Shown in pieces: positions 38,422 to 47,168 of a stretch of 64,000 bases of DNA. A program made the translations under genes and the position numbers. The notes beneath the pieces were generated by a model. The model saw nothing but the letters and a program-made list of their open reading frames with translations. It made no database searches and was not told where the DNA came from. How positions within the stretch are numbered: position 1 is the first letter of the stretch; each line of letters starts with the position of its first letter. Source of the DNA: JAFMDF01 sp965222705 (GTDB lineage: Bacteria; Bacteroidota; Bacteroidia; Chitinophagales; Saprospiraceae); the NCBI GenBank assembly GCA_965222705.1, contig CBDCUO010000005.1:143397-207396 (forward strand), given 5' to 3'.

Positions 38422-40710
38422 ATGAATTTTATAAATAAACCCATACCTCTTCTTCTCTTACTCCTCCTACTCCCCAGTCAAATTTCCAAGGGCTGTGGCC
38501 CCTATGATTACCGTTTTTATGGCTATTCTTTTATCAATCCCAAAATAATTGATTTGGATGCCTCTACGGCTCCATATTTTGCGGGCTTTGAGGCTATTTT
38601 TAAGCAACTACGCCCCAAAGAAGACCTTCAACAAAAAGATAATCTGACCGAATGGCAAGAACGCTTTTGTGGTATTCCAAAACTAATTGATCTACAACAA
38701 GTAATTTATAGGGCTTCGCTAAGCGAAATGCGCTTGCTAAAGACAGCGGTTCAAAGCGAAACGATCCCTTTGGATTATCGAATGAAAAGTAATTCCTTTG
38801 CGCGCCATTTAGAAATGAATAAATGCCTAGAAGCAGTGGATTATCTGATTTTTGCCAAAAGATGCGAGCCTCATGTCATCGCACAAAGTAGTTGGGAAAC
38901 GCCCAAAAGGGATACGATTACCATGCAGTTTTTAATAAAAGATGGTTTAAAGGAATTTAAAAAAGCAAAATCTCATTATTTCAAATTGCGCTATGCCTAC
39001 CAATTGGTTCGACTAGCACATTACAAAAAAAACTATGCCCAAACACTGGAATTATACGATTATTTAATGCCGAAAATAGATAATAATCCAAGCATTATCG
39101 AAAACTGGATACTGGGGCATAAAGCAGGGGCATTAATGGCAATGGGGAGGAATGTGGAGGCCGCCTATTTATATGCCAAAATATTTCAAAACACCCCTAG
39201 CAAACGGGCATCGGCTTATCGAAGTTTTAAAATAAAAACTGATGAAGAATGGATCGAGTGTATGAAGTTATGTAAAGATGATACAGAACGAGCCACCTTG
39301 TTCGCCTTACGGGCCAACGACCCTAACAGCCAGGCGGCAGCCGAAATGAAAAAGATATACGAATTGGACCCAACCAACAAGAATCTGGAATTGCTACTAA
39401 TCAGAGAAATGCGAAAACTGGAAAAAGACTTACTAGGCCTGGAATTCAATCCAAACAGGAGTCAAAACAAACGCTATCATAAAATACCACGCAAAACAGC
39501 CGGGGAAAACGTGGTGGATTTGCAACAATTGGTTCGAATAGCTGCCACAGAGGAAAAAACGGCCACCCCTGATCTTTGGAAAATTGCAGACGGTTATTTG
39601 GAATTGTTGGCGGGGGATTATTATGCAGCTAAAAAGACATTGGAAGAAATTAAAGGAAGCGTTGATGATCCCATATTAGAAGAGCAATTAGAGGCGATGA
39701 TGATGGTGGCGACTGTAGCGGGCATAGATGAAGTAGATATGCAAATGGAAGAAACGGTAGGTAGCTACCAAAAAAGTTTGCTTTTTACAAAATATCCGGA
39801 TTTTAAAAAATTTATAAAAGATAAATTGGCTAAATTATATCATGAAAAGGGCTATGAGGGCAAAGCATTTCTCGAACAATATACGATGCAGCAGCTAAAA
39901 TTTAACCCCCAACTAGAATTGATAGAAGAGTTGATTCGCGTAGCCCAAAAGGAAAATCGGACCAAGTTGGAGGAGGTCATGGTGCTGAAAAAAGATGGTA
40001 GGACAACGATAGAGAACGACCTGTGGGATATGAAGGGGAATTATTTTTTGAGCCAATTCCAGTTGGAAAGTGCCTTGGAAGCCTATCGCCAGATACCCCG
40101 CAAAGATCGAGATGACTATGGGCTGTTTAATCCATTTAGGGAAGAATTTGTGGATTGCATTAATTGTCGGGTTATTGATACGGCCGGCTATAATAAAGTA
40201 ACCATTATAGAGCGAATCCTGGAGTTGGAATACAAGGCAAAGGCAGATATGGAAACAGGGGCGGCTTATTACTATCAAATGGGCAATGCACTTTATAATA
40301 TGACTTACTTTGGCTATGCCTGGGAAACAACAGATTATTTCAGGAGTGGGTCCAATTGGCATTATTTAAAGACCGGCAATGATGTTTTTTCAAAATTTAA
40401 TGCGCCTTACGGCAATCGAGAACTCCTCAATTGTTCGCTACCTCTTTATTATTACGACAAAGCTTATCGGCTCGCTCAAACCAATGAACTTGCCGCTAAG
40501 GCTGCTTTTATGGCTGCCAAATGTCAGCAAAATCTATTCTTTACAACGAGGGGGAGTAGTTATGAGGTCAATACAAACACCATTCCGTATGTACCAGACG
40601 GCTATCGGCAATATTTTAAAATTTTAAAAGACCACTATGCAGACATAGAATTTTATGAAGAAGTCGTGCAGGAGTGCCTTTATTTTGAACAATATGCAGC
40701 GAGAAATTGA
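38422..40710 (+). CDS. Large exported Cys/TPR-like hypothetical protein (762 aa)
   Basis: A secreted protein with a signal peptide (a run of Leu in PIPLLLLLLLLPSQISKG) and a conserved-looking N-terminus CGPYDYRFYGYSFINP seen in uncharacterised Bacteroidota proteins. Most of the chain is helical with TPR-like spacing (FKKAKSHYFKLRYAYQLVRL, YAQTLELYDYLMPKI, LEAAYLYAKIF-like blocks, and near the end YDKAYRLAQTNELAAKAAFM, which resembles Sel1/TPR helices), so a scaffold is likely. There is no catalytic motif. It is likely periplasmic or surface bound. The gene stands alone, ~280 bp after the RND pump. Function is unknown. Confidence 0.72.
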   Translation: MNFINKPIPLLLLLLLLPSQISKGCGPYDYRFYGYSFINPKIIDLDASTAPYFAGFEAIFKQLRPKEDLQQKDNLTEWQERFCGIPKLIDLQQVIYRASLSEMRLLKTAVQSETIPLDYRMKSNSFARHLEMNKCLEAVDYLIFAKRCEPHVIAQSSWETPKRDTITMQFLIKDGLKEFKKAKSHYFKLRYAYQLVRLAHYKKNYAQTLELYDYLMPKIDNNPSIIENWILGHKAGALMAMGRNVEAAYLYAKIFQNTPSKRASAYRSFKIKTDEEWIECMKLCKDDTERATLFALRANDPNSQAAAEMKKIYELDPTNKNLELLLIREMRKLEKDLLGLEFNPNRSQNKRYHKIPRKTAGENVVDLQQLVRIAATEEKTATPDLWKIADGYLELLAGDYYAAKKTLEEIKGSVDDPILEEQLEAMMMVATVAGIDEVDMQMEETVGSYQKSLLFTKYPDFKKFIKDKLAKLYHEKGYEGKAFLEQYTMQQLKFNPQLELIEELIRVAQKENRTKLEEVMVLKKDGRTTIENDLWDMKGNYFLSQFQLESALEAYRQIPRKDRDDYGLFNPFREEFVDCINCRVIDTAGYNKVTIIERILELEYKAKADMETGAAYYYQMGNALYNMTYFGYAWETTDYFRSGSNWHYLKTGNDVFSKFNAPYGNRELLNCSLPLYYYDKAYRLAQTNELAAKAAFMAAKCQQNLFFTTRGSSYEVNTNTIPYVPDGYRQYFKILKDHYADIEFYEEVVQECLYFEQYAARN

Positions 40711-40982
40711 GCTGGCTGCTGTCGGCAACATAATCCTTTTTTGACAGATTGAAGTCAGTAAAAAATGAATGCTTAAAAAACAATTTCCAATTAAATTCGG
40801 TTATTTGGGCAATAAACAAAGCGGAGTAAAAGATCGCCGCTAAAAATAACATATACTTCATATTCGTAAGCCACATTATCAAAATAAAAATTTTTATATT
40901 GCGTTCTTAAAATAAAATTGGATTCGCCAGTGCGATTTTCAGGCGGAATTTGATTTAAGAACTGCATTTAAAACTAAAAGAT

Positions 40983-41243
40983 ATGACGCCAATTGACATT
41001 AAGCGTGAAGTAGCTGCTGTGTTACAAGAAATGGGTATTGCCGAGAAGGCCATCACCGACAAAGCTAATTTTAGTAAGGATTTAGGATTGGACTCTCTGG
41101 ATTTTGTAGAAATGGTGATGCAATTTGAAGTAAGATTTAATATAGATATTCCAACCACTGAAGCAGAAGATATTTGTACGGTCAAGCAAGCGATTGATTA
41201 TCTTCATAAAGCGCTCCGAAAGACTGCGGTCATTCGTTCCTGA
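40983..41243 (+). CDS. Acyl carrier protein
   Basis: An 86-residue acidic protein whose FSKDLGLDSLDFVEMVMQFE carries the DSL motif: the Ser (about residue 37) is the 4'-phosphopantetheine attachment site. The usual four-helix ACP length (75-80) is slightly exceeded by a basic tail (RKTAVIRS). It is separate from fab genes, and the tail is unusual for the housekeeping AcpP. It may therefore be a second ACP serving a specific lipid or secondary pathway, for instance with the nearby fatty acid hydroxylase. That assignment is inference. Confidence 0.88.
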   Translation: MTPIDIKREVAAVLQEMGIAEKAITDKANFSKDLGLDSLDFVEMVMQFEVRFNIDIPTTEAEDICTVKQAIDYLHKALRKTAVIRS

Positions 41244-41385
41244 TTTTCTTCTCCTATTTTTATTATTTCTCACCAAGAGGGATGGTTTGCTCAAAATCAA
41301 CTAATTATATGGATTGATTAGCTTGATTGGAAGCGGAAATTCCTGATTTTTTTCCCGAAATCAGCCTTGTGATTTAAAATAATTT

Positions 41386-41393
41386 TACTTTTG
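41386..41393 (+). promoter_or_regulatory. Probable -7 element (TACTTTTG) of scoAB
   Basis: TACTTTTG fits TAnnTTTG, with a TTG 17 nt upstream (41367-41369) as a weak -33 element, ~60 nt before scoA. Confidence 0.45.
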
Positions 41394-41453
41394 CTGAATT
41401 GAATGTAAAACCTTGACCAGTGGCTCCTAATAGCCACTAATTATTTAGAACGC

Positions 41454-42149
41454 ATGAATAAATTAGTTGCTGATGCCAAAGCAGCCATCCGGGGCATTGA
41501 AAATGGCATGACCTTGATGCTCGGAGGGTTTGGGCTTTGTGGCATTCCCGAAAACTGTATTGCTGCGCTGGTGGATGCAGGTGTCAGGGACTTGACCTGC
41601 ATTTCCAATAATGCTGGCGTGGACGACTTCGGCTTGGGGCTGTTGCTACAAAAACGCCAGATAAAAAAAATGATTTCTTCCTATGTAGGGGAAAATGACG
41701 AATTTGAAAGACAAATGTTGAGTGGAGATTTAGAAGTGGATTTAATTCCGCAAGGCTCCCTGGCTGCTCGATGCCAAGCAGGTGGCGCGGGAGTACCCGC
41801 CTTTTTTACCCCTGCTGGTTATGGAACAGAAGTCGCTTTTGGTAAAGAAGTGCGTTATTTTAATGGAAAGCCACATATTTTGGAGCAAGCCCTGACGGCA
41901 GATTTTGCTATTGTTAAAGCCTGGAAAGGAGATCGCTTTGGCAATTTGATTTATAAGGGAACTGCTCGCAACTTCAATCCAGTCATGGCAATGGCTGGAA
42001 AAATCACCATTGCAGAAGTAGAAGAAATTGTAGAGCCTGGAGCGTTAGACCCTAATTTTATTCATACTTCTGGTGTTTTTATACAAAGAATTTTTCAAGG
42101 TCAAAACTATGAAAAACGAATAGAAAAACGGACCGTTCGCCAAAAATAA
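41454..42149 (+). CDS. scoA: 3-oxoacid CoA-transferase subunit A
   Basis: A 231-residue alpha subunit of family I CoA-transferase. With subunit B it moves CoA from succinyl-CoA to acetoacetate (ketone body and short-chain acid use) in the cytosol. The hallmark GGFGLCGIPENCI loop and the GARCQAGGAGVPAFFTPAGY block (read as SLAARCQAGGAGVPAFFTP) identify it. The start ATG is 60 nt after a promoter-like TACTTTTG. It lies 4 bp before subunit B, a clear operon. Confidence 0.93.
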   Translation: MNKLVADAKAAIRGIENGMTLMLGGFGLCGIPENCIAALVDAGVRDLTCISNNAGVDDFGLGLLLQKRQIKKMISSYVGENDEFERQMLSGDLEVDLIPQGSLAARCQAGGAGVPAFFTPAGYGTEVAFGKEVRYFNGKPHILEQALTADFAIVKAWKGDRFGNLIYKGTARNFNPVMAMAGKITIAEVEEIVEPGALDPNFIHTSGVFIQRIFQGQNYEKRIEKRTVRQK

Positions 42150-42153
42150 AGAT

Positions 42154-42807
42154 ATGTTAGACAAAACAGGAATCGCGAAAAGAATCGCTCAGGAACTGCA
42201 AGACGGTTGGTATGTAAACCTTGGCATTGGCATTCCAACCTTGATTGCCAATTATGTTCCTGATGGCTTGAATGTGGTTTTTCAGTCAGAAAATGGCATT
42301 TTGGGTATGGGGCCTTTCCCCTACGAGGGCGAAGAGGATGCAGACCTAATCAATGCGGGAAAGCAAACCATTACGGCTCTGCCAGGAGCTTCTATTTTTG
42401 ATTCCGCTACCAGTTTTGCGATGATTCGAGGACAGCATATCCAGCTAACCGTTTTGGGGGCAATGGAGGTGGCAGATAATGGAGATATCGCCAACTGGAA
42501 AATCCCGGGCAAAATGGTGAAAGGAATGGGGGGAGCAATGGATTTGGTCGCCTCTGCAGAAAATATAATCGTTGCTATGATGCACACGAATAGAAAGGGA
42601 CAGTCCAAATTATTGCGACAATGTACTTTGCCTCTGACCGGAGTACAATGCGTAAAAAAAATCGTTACCAATCTAGCCGTTTTGGATATTACGCCTGCTG
42701 GTTTTAAGCTGATGGAGCGTGCGCCTGGTGTTTCTATAGAAGAAATTAAAAATGCAACTCAAGGCCGGCTGGTCATAGAAGAAGATATACCAGAGATGCA
42801 GATTTAG
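42154..42807 (+). CDS. scoB: 3-oxoacid CoA-transferase subunit B
   Basis: A 217-residue beta subunit that carries the active-site Glu forming the covalent glutamyl-CoA intermediate, here in FQSENGILGMGPFP (Glu about residue 51). The N-terminal GWYVNLGIGIPTLIANYVPD and the C-terminal KIVTNLAVLDITPAGFKLME are standard. It starts 4 bp after scoA, so stoichiometric co-translation is expected. Succinyl-CoA:acetoacetate specificity is the likely one, but butyrate/acetate CoA-transferase is possible. Confidence 0.93.
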   Translation: MLDKTGIAKRIAQELQDGWYVNLGIGIPTLIANYVPDGLNVVFQSENGILGMGPFPYEGEEDADLINAGKQTITALPGASIFDSATSFAMIRGQHIQLTVLGAMEVADNGDIANWKIPGKMVKGMGGAMDLVASAENIIVAMMHTNRKGQSKLLRQCTLPLTGVQCVKKIVTNLAVLDITPAGFKLMERAPGVSIEEIKNATQGRLVIEEDIPEMQI

Positions 42808-43068
42808 AAAACGAGAAGGCTTGCAAGTCATTGAGATACAGACCCTTGTGAGCCCAATCGCCAATCACTTAATACCGAATTAGTGCATTGGCATTTCCTT
42901 CTCCTTACGATTGAAACTTATAATTCTACAATTCACTTCCAAAGCCTGGAATTTTTTTTAAAAATTTGATACATTGTTGGTTGAGTAGAACCTATTGGAG
43001 GGAGGGTTGTTTTTAGTGTTAGGATTCTCCTTTTTATACAAATTTAATACAAAAAAAACATCGCTATT

Positions 43069-43860
43069 ATGGAATCGTTTATTGATTTTTGGTTAAGAGA
43101 GGCCTATCATATCGTTTCTCGTTATTTTATTTTTGCGGGGAGTGCTTTTGTGCTGTTTTACATTTTGTTGAAAAAACCAATGTGGTTTAGAAAGGTACAA
43201 AAAAAATTGCCAAAATTGAATGACTACGGTCGGGATGTAATTTATTCATTGATTACGGTGACTATTTTTGCAACTGTGGGGCTGTTGGTCTTTTTTTGGT
43301 GGAAACCTTATACCAATATTTATAGTAGCATTGAGGACTATGGATTGAGTTATTATGCTTTCACTTATGTTTGGATGTTTTTTTTGCACGACGCTTATTT
43401 TTACTGGATGCACCGGTGGATGCATCAGCCTAAACTATTTAAGTACATTCACTTAGTTCATCATAAATCCACTAATCCTTCTCCCTGGACAGCCTATGCT
43501 TTTCATCCATTAGAAGCGGTTTTAGAAGTGGGGATACTGCCATTGATTGCTTTTACTCTGCCGGTTCACCATTCTGCTGTTGGCTTCTTCTTTTTATTTC
43601 AGATTATTTATAATGTCTATGGGCATTTGGGCTTTGAGTTGTATCCAAGGGGTTTTAATAAGCACTGGTTGGGCAGGTGGGTCAATACTTCCGTAGCACA
43701 TAACTTGCACCATAAGGGATTTACGGGTAATTACGGTCTGTACACCTTGATTTGGGATCGCCTATGCGGTACTTTGAGAGAAGACTATGATACTACTTTT
43801 GAAACAACGACTAATCCTGAAGCAGGGGTGAAAAAGGAAAAAGCTTTAACTTTGGGGTAA
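43069..43860 (+). CDS. Sterol desaturase / fatty acid hydroxylase family protein
   Basis: A 263-residue membrane di-iron oxygenase with four or five hydrophobic segments. The three His clusters are all present: HDAYFYWMHRWMH, HLVHHKSTNPSPW and HNLHHKGFTGNYGLY. In the family these bind two irons for O2-dependent hydroxylation or desaturation of lipids. Bacterial relatives act on fatty acids, carotenoids or hopanoids, and no neighbour fixes the substrate. Catalysis needs O2, which fits an aerobic organism. It is probably monocistronic. Confidence 0.9.
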   Translation: MESFIDFWLREAYHIVSRYFIFAGSAFVLFYILLKKPMWFRKVQKKLPKLNDYGRDVIYSLITVTIFATVGLLVFFWWKPYTNIYSSIEDYGLSYYAFTYVWMFFLHDAYFYWMHRWMHQPKLFKYIHLVHHKSTNPSPWTAYAFHPLEAVLEVGILPLIAFTLPVHHSAVGFFFLFQIIYNVYGHLGFELYPRGFNKHWLGRWVNTSVAHNLHHKGFTGNYGLYTLIWDRLCGTLREDYDTTFETTTNPEAGVKKEKALTLG

Positions 43861-43933
43861 ATTAAGATAATTTAGTAATGCTCAAAAATTGCCTTCCTTC
43901 TTTCTTTGAAATTGGGAAATAATTATTTGAGCC

Positions 43934-45826
43934 ATGCTTACCAAAGAATTTTTAAAACGAATGTTTCCAAAGTATGATGTGATTATAGTGGGGGCGGGTC
44001 ATGCAGGTTGTGAGGCAGCCGTAGCAGCTGCAAATATGGGTTCGAAAGTCTTATTGGCGACTATGAATATGCAGACCATTGCCCAGATGTCCTGTAATCC
44101 AGCGATGGGCGGTGTAGCGAAGGGACAAATTGTCCGCGAAATAGATGCGATGGGTGGTTATTCCGGCATTGTGACCGATCATACCATGATGCAATTTCGG
44201 ATGCTAAATAAATCCAAAGGGCCAGCGATGTGGAGCCCCAGAGCGCAAAGTGATCGGATGCTATTCGCCCGAAAGTGGCGAACCCTGCTGGAAGCACATC
44301 CGAACATTGACTTTTGGCAAGAAATGGTAACGGGGATTGTGGTAAAAAACAAACGAGCGATGGGCGTCCGCACAGGTATGGGCCTTGAGATCGAAGGACG
44401 AGCGGTTGTCTTGACAAATGGCACTTTCCTGAACGGATTAATTCATATTGGCGAAAAGCAATTTGGCGGCGGCAGAGCAGGAGAAAAAGCAGCTAAAGGC
44501 ATTACAGAACAATTAGTAGCATTGGGATTCGAGTCGGGTAGAATGAAAACGGGAACCCCTCCTCGTGTGGATGGTCGTACGCTGGATTGGGAAGCTATGG
44601 AATTGCAACCAGGAGATGAAAATCCGTCTAAGTTTTCGTTTACCGATACGCCCAAACTAGAGAGACAAAACCCTTGCCATATTACTTATACCAACAAGGA
44701 AGTTCATGATATTTTAAAAACGGGCTTTGATCGCTCCCCGATGTTTAATGGGAGGATCAGAGGGCAAGGACCGCGCTATTGCCCGTCTATTGAAGATAAA
44801 ATTGATCGCTTTTCACAAAGAGATCGCCACCAGTTATTTATCGAACCGGAGGGCTGGGATACTTGCGAAATTTATATTAATGGCTTTTCTTCTTCGCTGC
44901 CAGAAGAAGTTCAATATAAGGCTTTAAGAAAAATCAAAGGCTTTGAAAGTGCCAAAATGTTTAGGCCCGGTTATGCGATTGAATACGATTACTTTCCGCC
45001 GACCCAATTGAGGGCTTCTCTAGAAACAAGATTGGTCAAAAACCTGTTTTTTGCCGGGCAGATTAACGGCACTACGGGCTATGAAGAAGCGGCTAGTCAA
45101 GGCTTGATAGCGGGCATTAATGCACACTTATTGGTTCGGAAAGAAAGCTCCTTTATTTTAAAAAGATCAGAGGCTTACATTGGTGTATTGATAGACGATT
45201 TGATTACCAAAGGTACGGAAGAACCGTATCGAATGTTTACTTCCAGGGCGGAATACCGCATTTTGCTAAGACAGGATAATGCGGATATTCGCTTAACTCC
45301 ATTGGCTCACCAACTTGGTCTGAAGGGCAGCCATGCCCGCTTACAAATAGTACAGGAAAAAGTTGCAGCGGCTAAAGCCATTGAAGCTTTTTTTAGAAAA
45401 GTCAGCATTGATCCCCAATCTTTGAATAATTTTTTAAAAGAAAAAGGTTCTTCAGAAATGCGGCAAAAAATGAAGCTACATAGCGTGTTGATTCGCCCTC
45501 ATATCCACATAGCAGACTTGAGAAAAGTATTACCTAAGCTGGATGGTTTTTTAAATCAATATTCCCAAGAATTTATAGATTTAGCAGAAATCAATATGAA
45601 ATACCAGGGCTATATCCGCAAAGAAGAAGAAATGGTCGAGAAGATGAATCGCTTAGAATCTGTACGCCTAAAGGAAGACCTGGATTATCACCAATTAGTA
45701 TCTCTTTCGGCTGAAGCCAGAGAGAAACTCACCCAAATCAAACCGCATACCATTGGGCAAGCGAGCCGAATTAGTGGGGTTTCTCCAGCGGATATTTCTG
45801 TTTTACTGGTACATATGGGGAGGTGA
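43934..45826 (+). CDS. mnmG: tRNA uridine-5-carboxymethylaminomethyl(34) synthesis enzyme MnmG (GidA)
   Basis: A 630-residue FAD enzyme that, with MnmE, adds the carboxymethylaminomethyl group to wobble U34 in tRNAs reading A/G-ending codons. The Rossmann FAD motif is YDVIIVGAGHAGCEAAVAAA; family blocks are NPAMGGVAKGQIVREIDAMGG, TGTPPRVDGRT, EPYRMFTSRAEYR and the C-terminal MnmE-binding helices ending AREKLTQIKPHTIGQASRISG. Length is full (E. coli 629). ATG 43934 is used, though ATG 43961 (MFPKYDV) would give the more standard N-terminus. It is convergent with the DUF4212 gene. Confidence 0.96.
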   Translation: MLTKEFLKRMFPKYDVIIVGAGHAGCEAAVAAANMGSKVLLATMNMQTIAQMSCNPAMGGVAKGQIVREIDAMGGYSGIVTDHTMMQFRMLNKSKGPAMWSPRAQSDRMLFARKWRTLLEAHPNIDFWQEMVTGIVVKNKRAMGVRTGMGLEIEGRAVVLTNGTFLNGLIHIGEKQFGGGRAGEKAAKGITEQLVALGFESGRMKTGTPPRVDGRTLDWEAMELQPGDENPSKFSFTDTPKLERQNPCHITYTNKEVHDILKTGFDRSPMFNGRIRGQGPRYCPSIEDKIDRFSQRDRHQLFIEPEGWDTCEIYINGFSSSLPEEVQYKALRKIKGFESAKMFRPGYAIEYDYFPPTQLRASLETRLVKNLFFAGQINGTTGYEEAASQGLIAGINAHLLVRKESSFILKRSEAYIGVLIDDLITKGTEEPYRMFTSRAEYRILLRQDNADIRLTPLAHQLGLKGSHARLQIVQEKVAAAKAIEAFFRKVSIDPQSLNNFLKEKGSSEMRQKMKLHSVLIRPHIHIADLRKVLPKLDGFLNQYSQEFIDLAEINMKYQGYIRKEEEMVEKMNRLESVRLKEDLDYHQLVSLSAEAREKLTQIKPHTIGQASRISGVSPADISVLLVHMGR

Positions 45827-45844
45827 CTTGATAGACTTGCTATT

Positions 45845-46101
45845 TTAATCCTCCTGCACGTCGTACTCTTTATCCAGCTTGTTCATTTTATGCACATACA
45901 CAAAAATCAGGATAACAAACACATAAATGGCTCCTTGTTGAGCAAACCAAAACCCAGTTTGTATCCTCCAATTCGTATTTGATTCAAGGTATCGACAAAA
46001 ACGATTCCGAAACCATAAGAAACCAAAAACCAGATAGCTAATAAAACACCCAGCAATTGAAGGTTTTTTTTCCAGTATGCGCGTAAATTTTTTTTAGCCA
46101 T
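45845..46101 (-). pseudogene. DUF4212 small subunit of a sodium:solute (acetate-type) symporter, one frameshift
   Basis: Repaired to 85 residues. Two membrane segments carry the DUF4212 signature (LGVLLAIWFLVSYGFGIVFVD, then NQIRIGGYKLGFWFAQQGAI and VFVILIFVYVHKMNKLDKEY). As read, one T is missing in GGTTTTGG (45949-45952); the correct reading needs one more T. In other bacteria this subunit is encoded just before the large SSS-family transporter (ActP-like), which is absent here: next come convergent mnmG and the upstream regulator gene. It is therefore an orphan in this window, at the end of the kinase-regulator operon, 24 bp after the regulator stop. Confidence 0.83.
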
Positions 46102-46124
46102 TTGCTTATTTTTTCATGGATAGA

Positions 46125-47168
46125 TTAATTGGGCAAGGTCATCAGTTTTTCTTTATTCAGAATGATGATTTTTCCATTTTGGATATTAATCAAACCTTCG
46201 CTTTTGAAATCCGAAAGCGTTCTAATAACGCTTTCTTTTGCAGTTCCAACTATATTCGCCAGATCCTCTCGTAGTATTTTAATGAAAGCACCCTGTTGTA
46301 GATTTTGTAATTGAATCAACGCCTCTGCCACGCGCTTTCGGATAGAATTATAAGCGAGACTCAACAATTGTTCTTCCTGTTCCAACACATTATTGGCGAG
46401 TATTTTAATAAATCGGGCAGCAAAATCCCTATTTCCATACAGCAAGGTAAAAAAATCTTCTTTGGGGATTAGTCGCAGCTCGGAGCTTTCAATGGCAGCG
46501 GCATTTTCGCTATACTTACCTCCTTGAATCAAAGATTCGAAGCCAAAAAAAGTCTTTTCATTATGAATTTTTACAATATATTCTCGCCCATATTCATTGA
46601 TTTTATACATTTTTATCTTCCCACTATCTAAATAGTACAAATACCTTGGAAGATTTCCCTCTTGAAACAGCATCTCTTTCTTCTTTAAAAACTTTACCGT
46701 TCTTTTACTAGATAGTTTTTTTAGTGCTTCTTCTCCCTTTGCTTCATTTATAAAGGCATTCCAGCTATCTGGAGAGCCATCGGTGATTTTTTTGAGTCGC
46801 TCACTTTTTTTGAGTCGGGTTTCGATAACATTTAGTAACTCATCTTTGTAATAGGGTTTGGTGATGTAATCATCAGCTCCCAAATTCATACCTCTTCGGA
46901 AGTCTTCTTTCTCTGATTTGGCCGTCAAAAATATAAAAGGGATGTCTGCTGTATTGGGTTTTTTGCTTAAAATATTCAATACCCCAAACCCGTCCAATTC
47001 GGGCATCATTATATCACAAAGGATTAAGTCTGGCGGATTGGTAAGTGCTTTTTGCACTCCTGTTTTTCCATTTTCTGCTCCTTCGGTGGCATAGCCGTAG
47101 AGTTCGAGGATTTCTTCCAGGTTTTCCCGCACTTCTGAGTTATCTTCTATGATAAGAATCTGTTTCAT
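46125..47168 (-). CDS. Response regulator with receiver and CRP/FNR-type DNA-binding module
   Basis: A 347-residue cytosolic transcription factor. The receiver has the phospho-acceptor Asp52 in LILCDIMMPELDG, with the Lys in YITKPYYK. A cNMP-binding-like barrel follows (LPRYLYYLDSGKIKMYKIN), then a CRP-type winged helix with recognition helix LANIVGTAKESVIRTLSDFK. The usual phosphate-binding cassette (FGE-x-x-L...RxA) is not kept: FFGFESLIQGGKYSENAAAI lacks the Arg, so cAMP binding is doubtful and control is likely by phosphorylation. The recognition helix K-E-S-x-x-R is close to CRP (R-E-T-x-x-R) and should contact GA half-sites. Its start overlaps the kinase stop by 4 bp. It is the likely reader of the TGAT-N4-ATCA boxes at 48555 and 53078 (inference). 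Confidence 0.92.
   Translation of the reverse strand: MKQILIIEDNSEVRENLEEILELYGYATEGAENGKTGVQKALTNPPDLILCDIMMPELDGFGVLNILSKKPNTADIPFIFLTAKSEKEDFRRGMNLGADDYITKPYYKDELLNVIETRLKKSERLKKITDGSPDSWNAFINEAKGEEALKKLSSKRTVKFLKKKEMLFQEGNLPRYLYYLDSGKIKMYKINEYGREYIVKIHNEKTFFGFESLIQGGKYSENAAAIESSELRLIPKEDFFTLLYGNRDFAARFIKILANNVLEQEEQLLSLAYNSIRKRVAEALIQLQNLQQGAFIKILREDLANIVGTAKESVIRTLSDFKSEGLINIQNGKIIILNKEKLMTLPN

Noticed and set aside
40616..40882. Minus-strand small ORF with signal-like start (MKYMLFLAAIFYSALF)
   Set aside because: About a third overlaps the opposite strand of the 762-residue gene and the rest has no conserved feature; too weak to call.
44061..44424. Minus-strand open frames inside mnmG
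   Set aside because: Conserved MnmG motifs cover the plus strand; antisense shadows.
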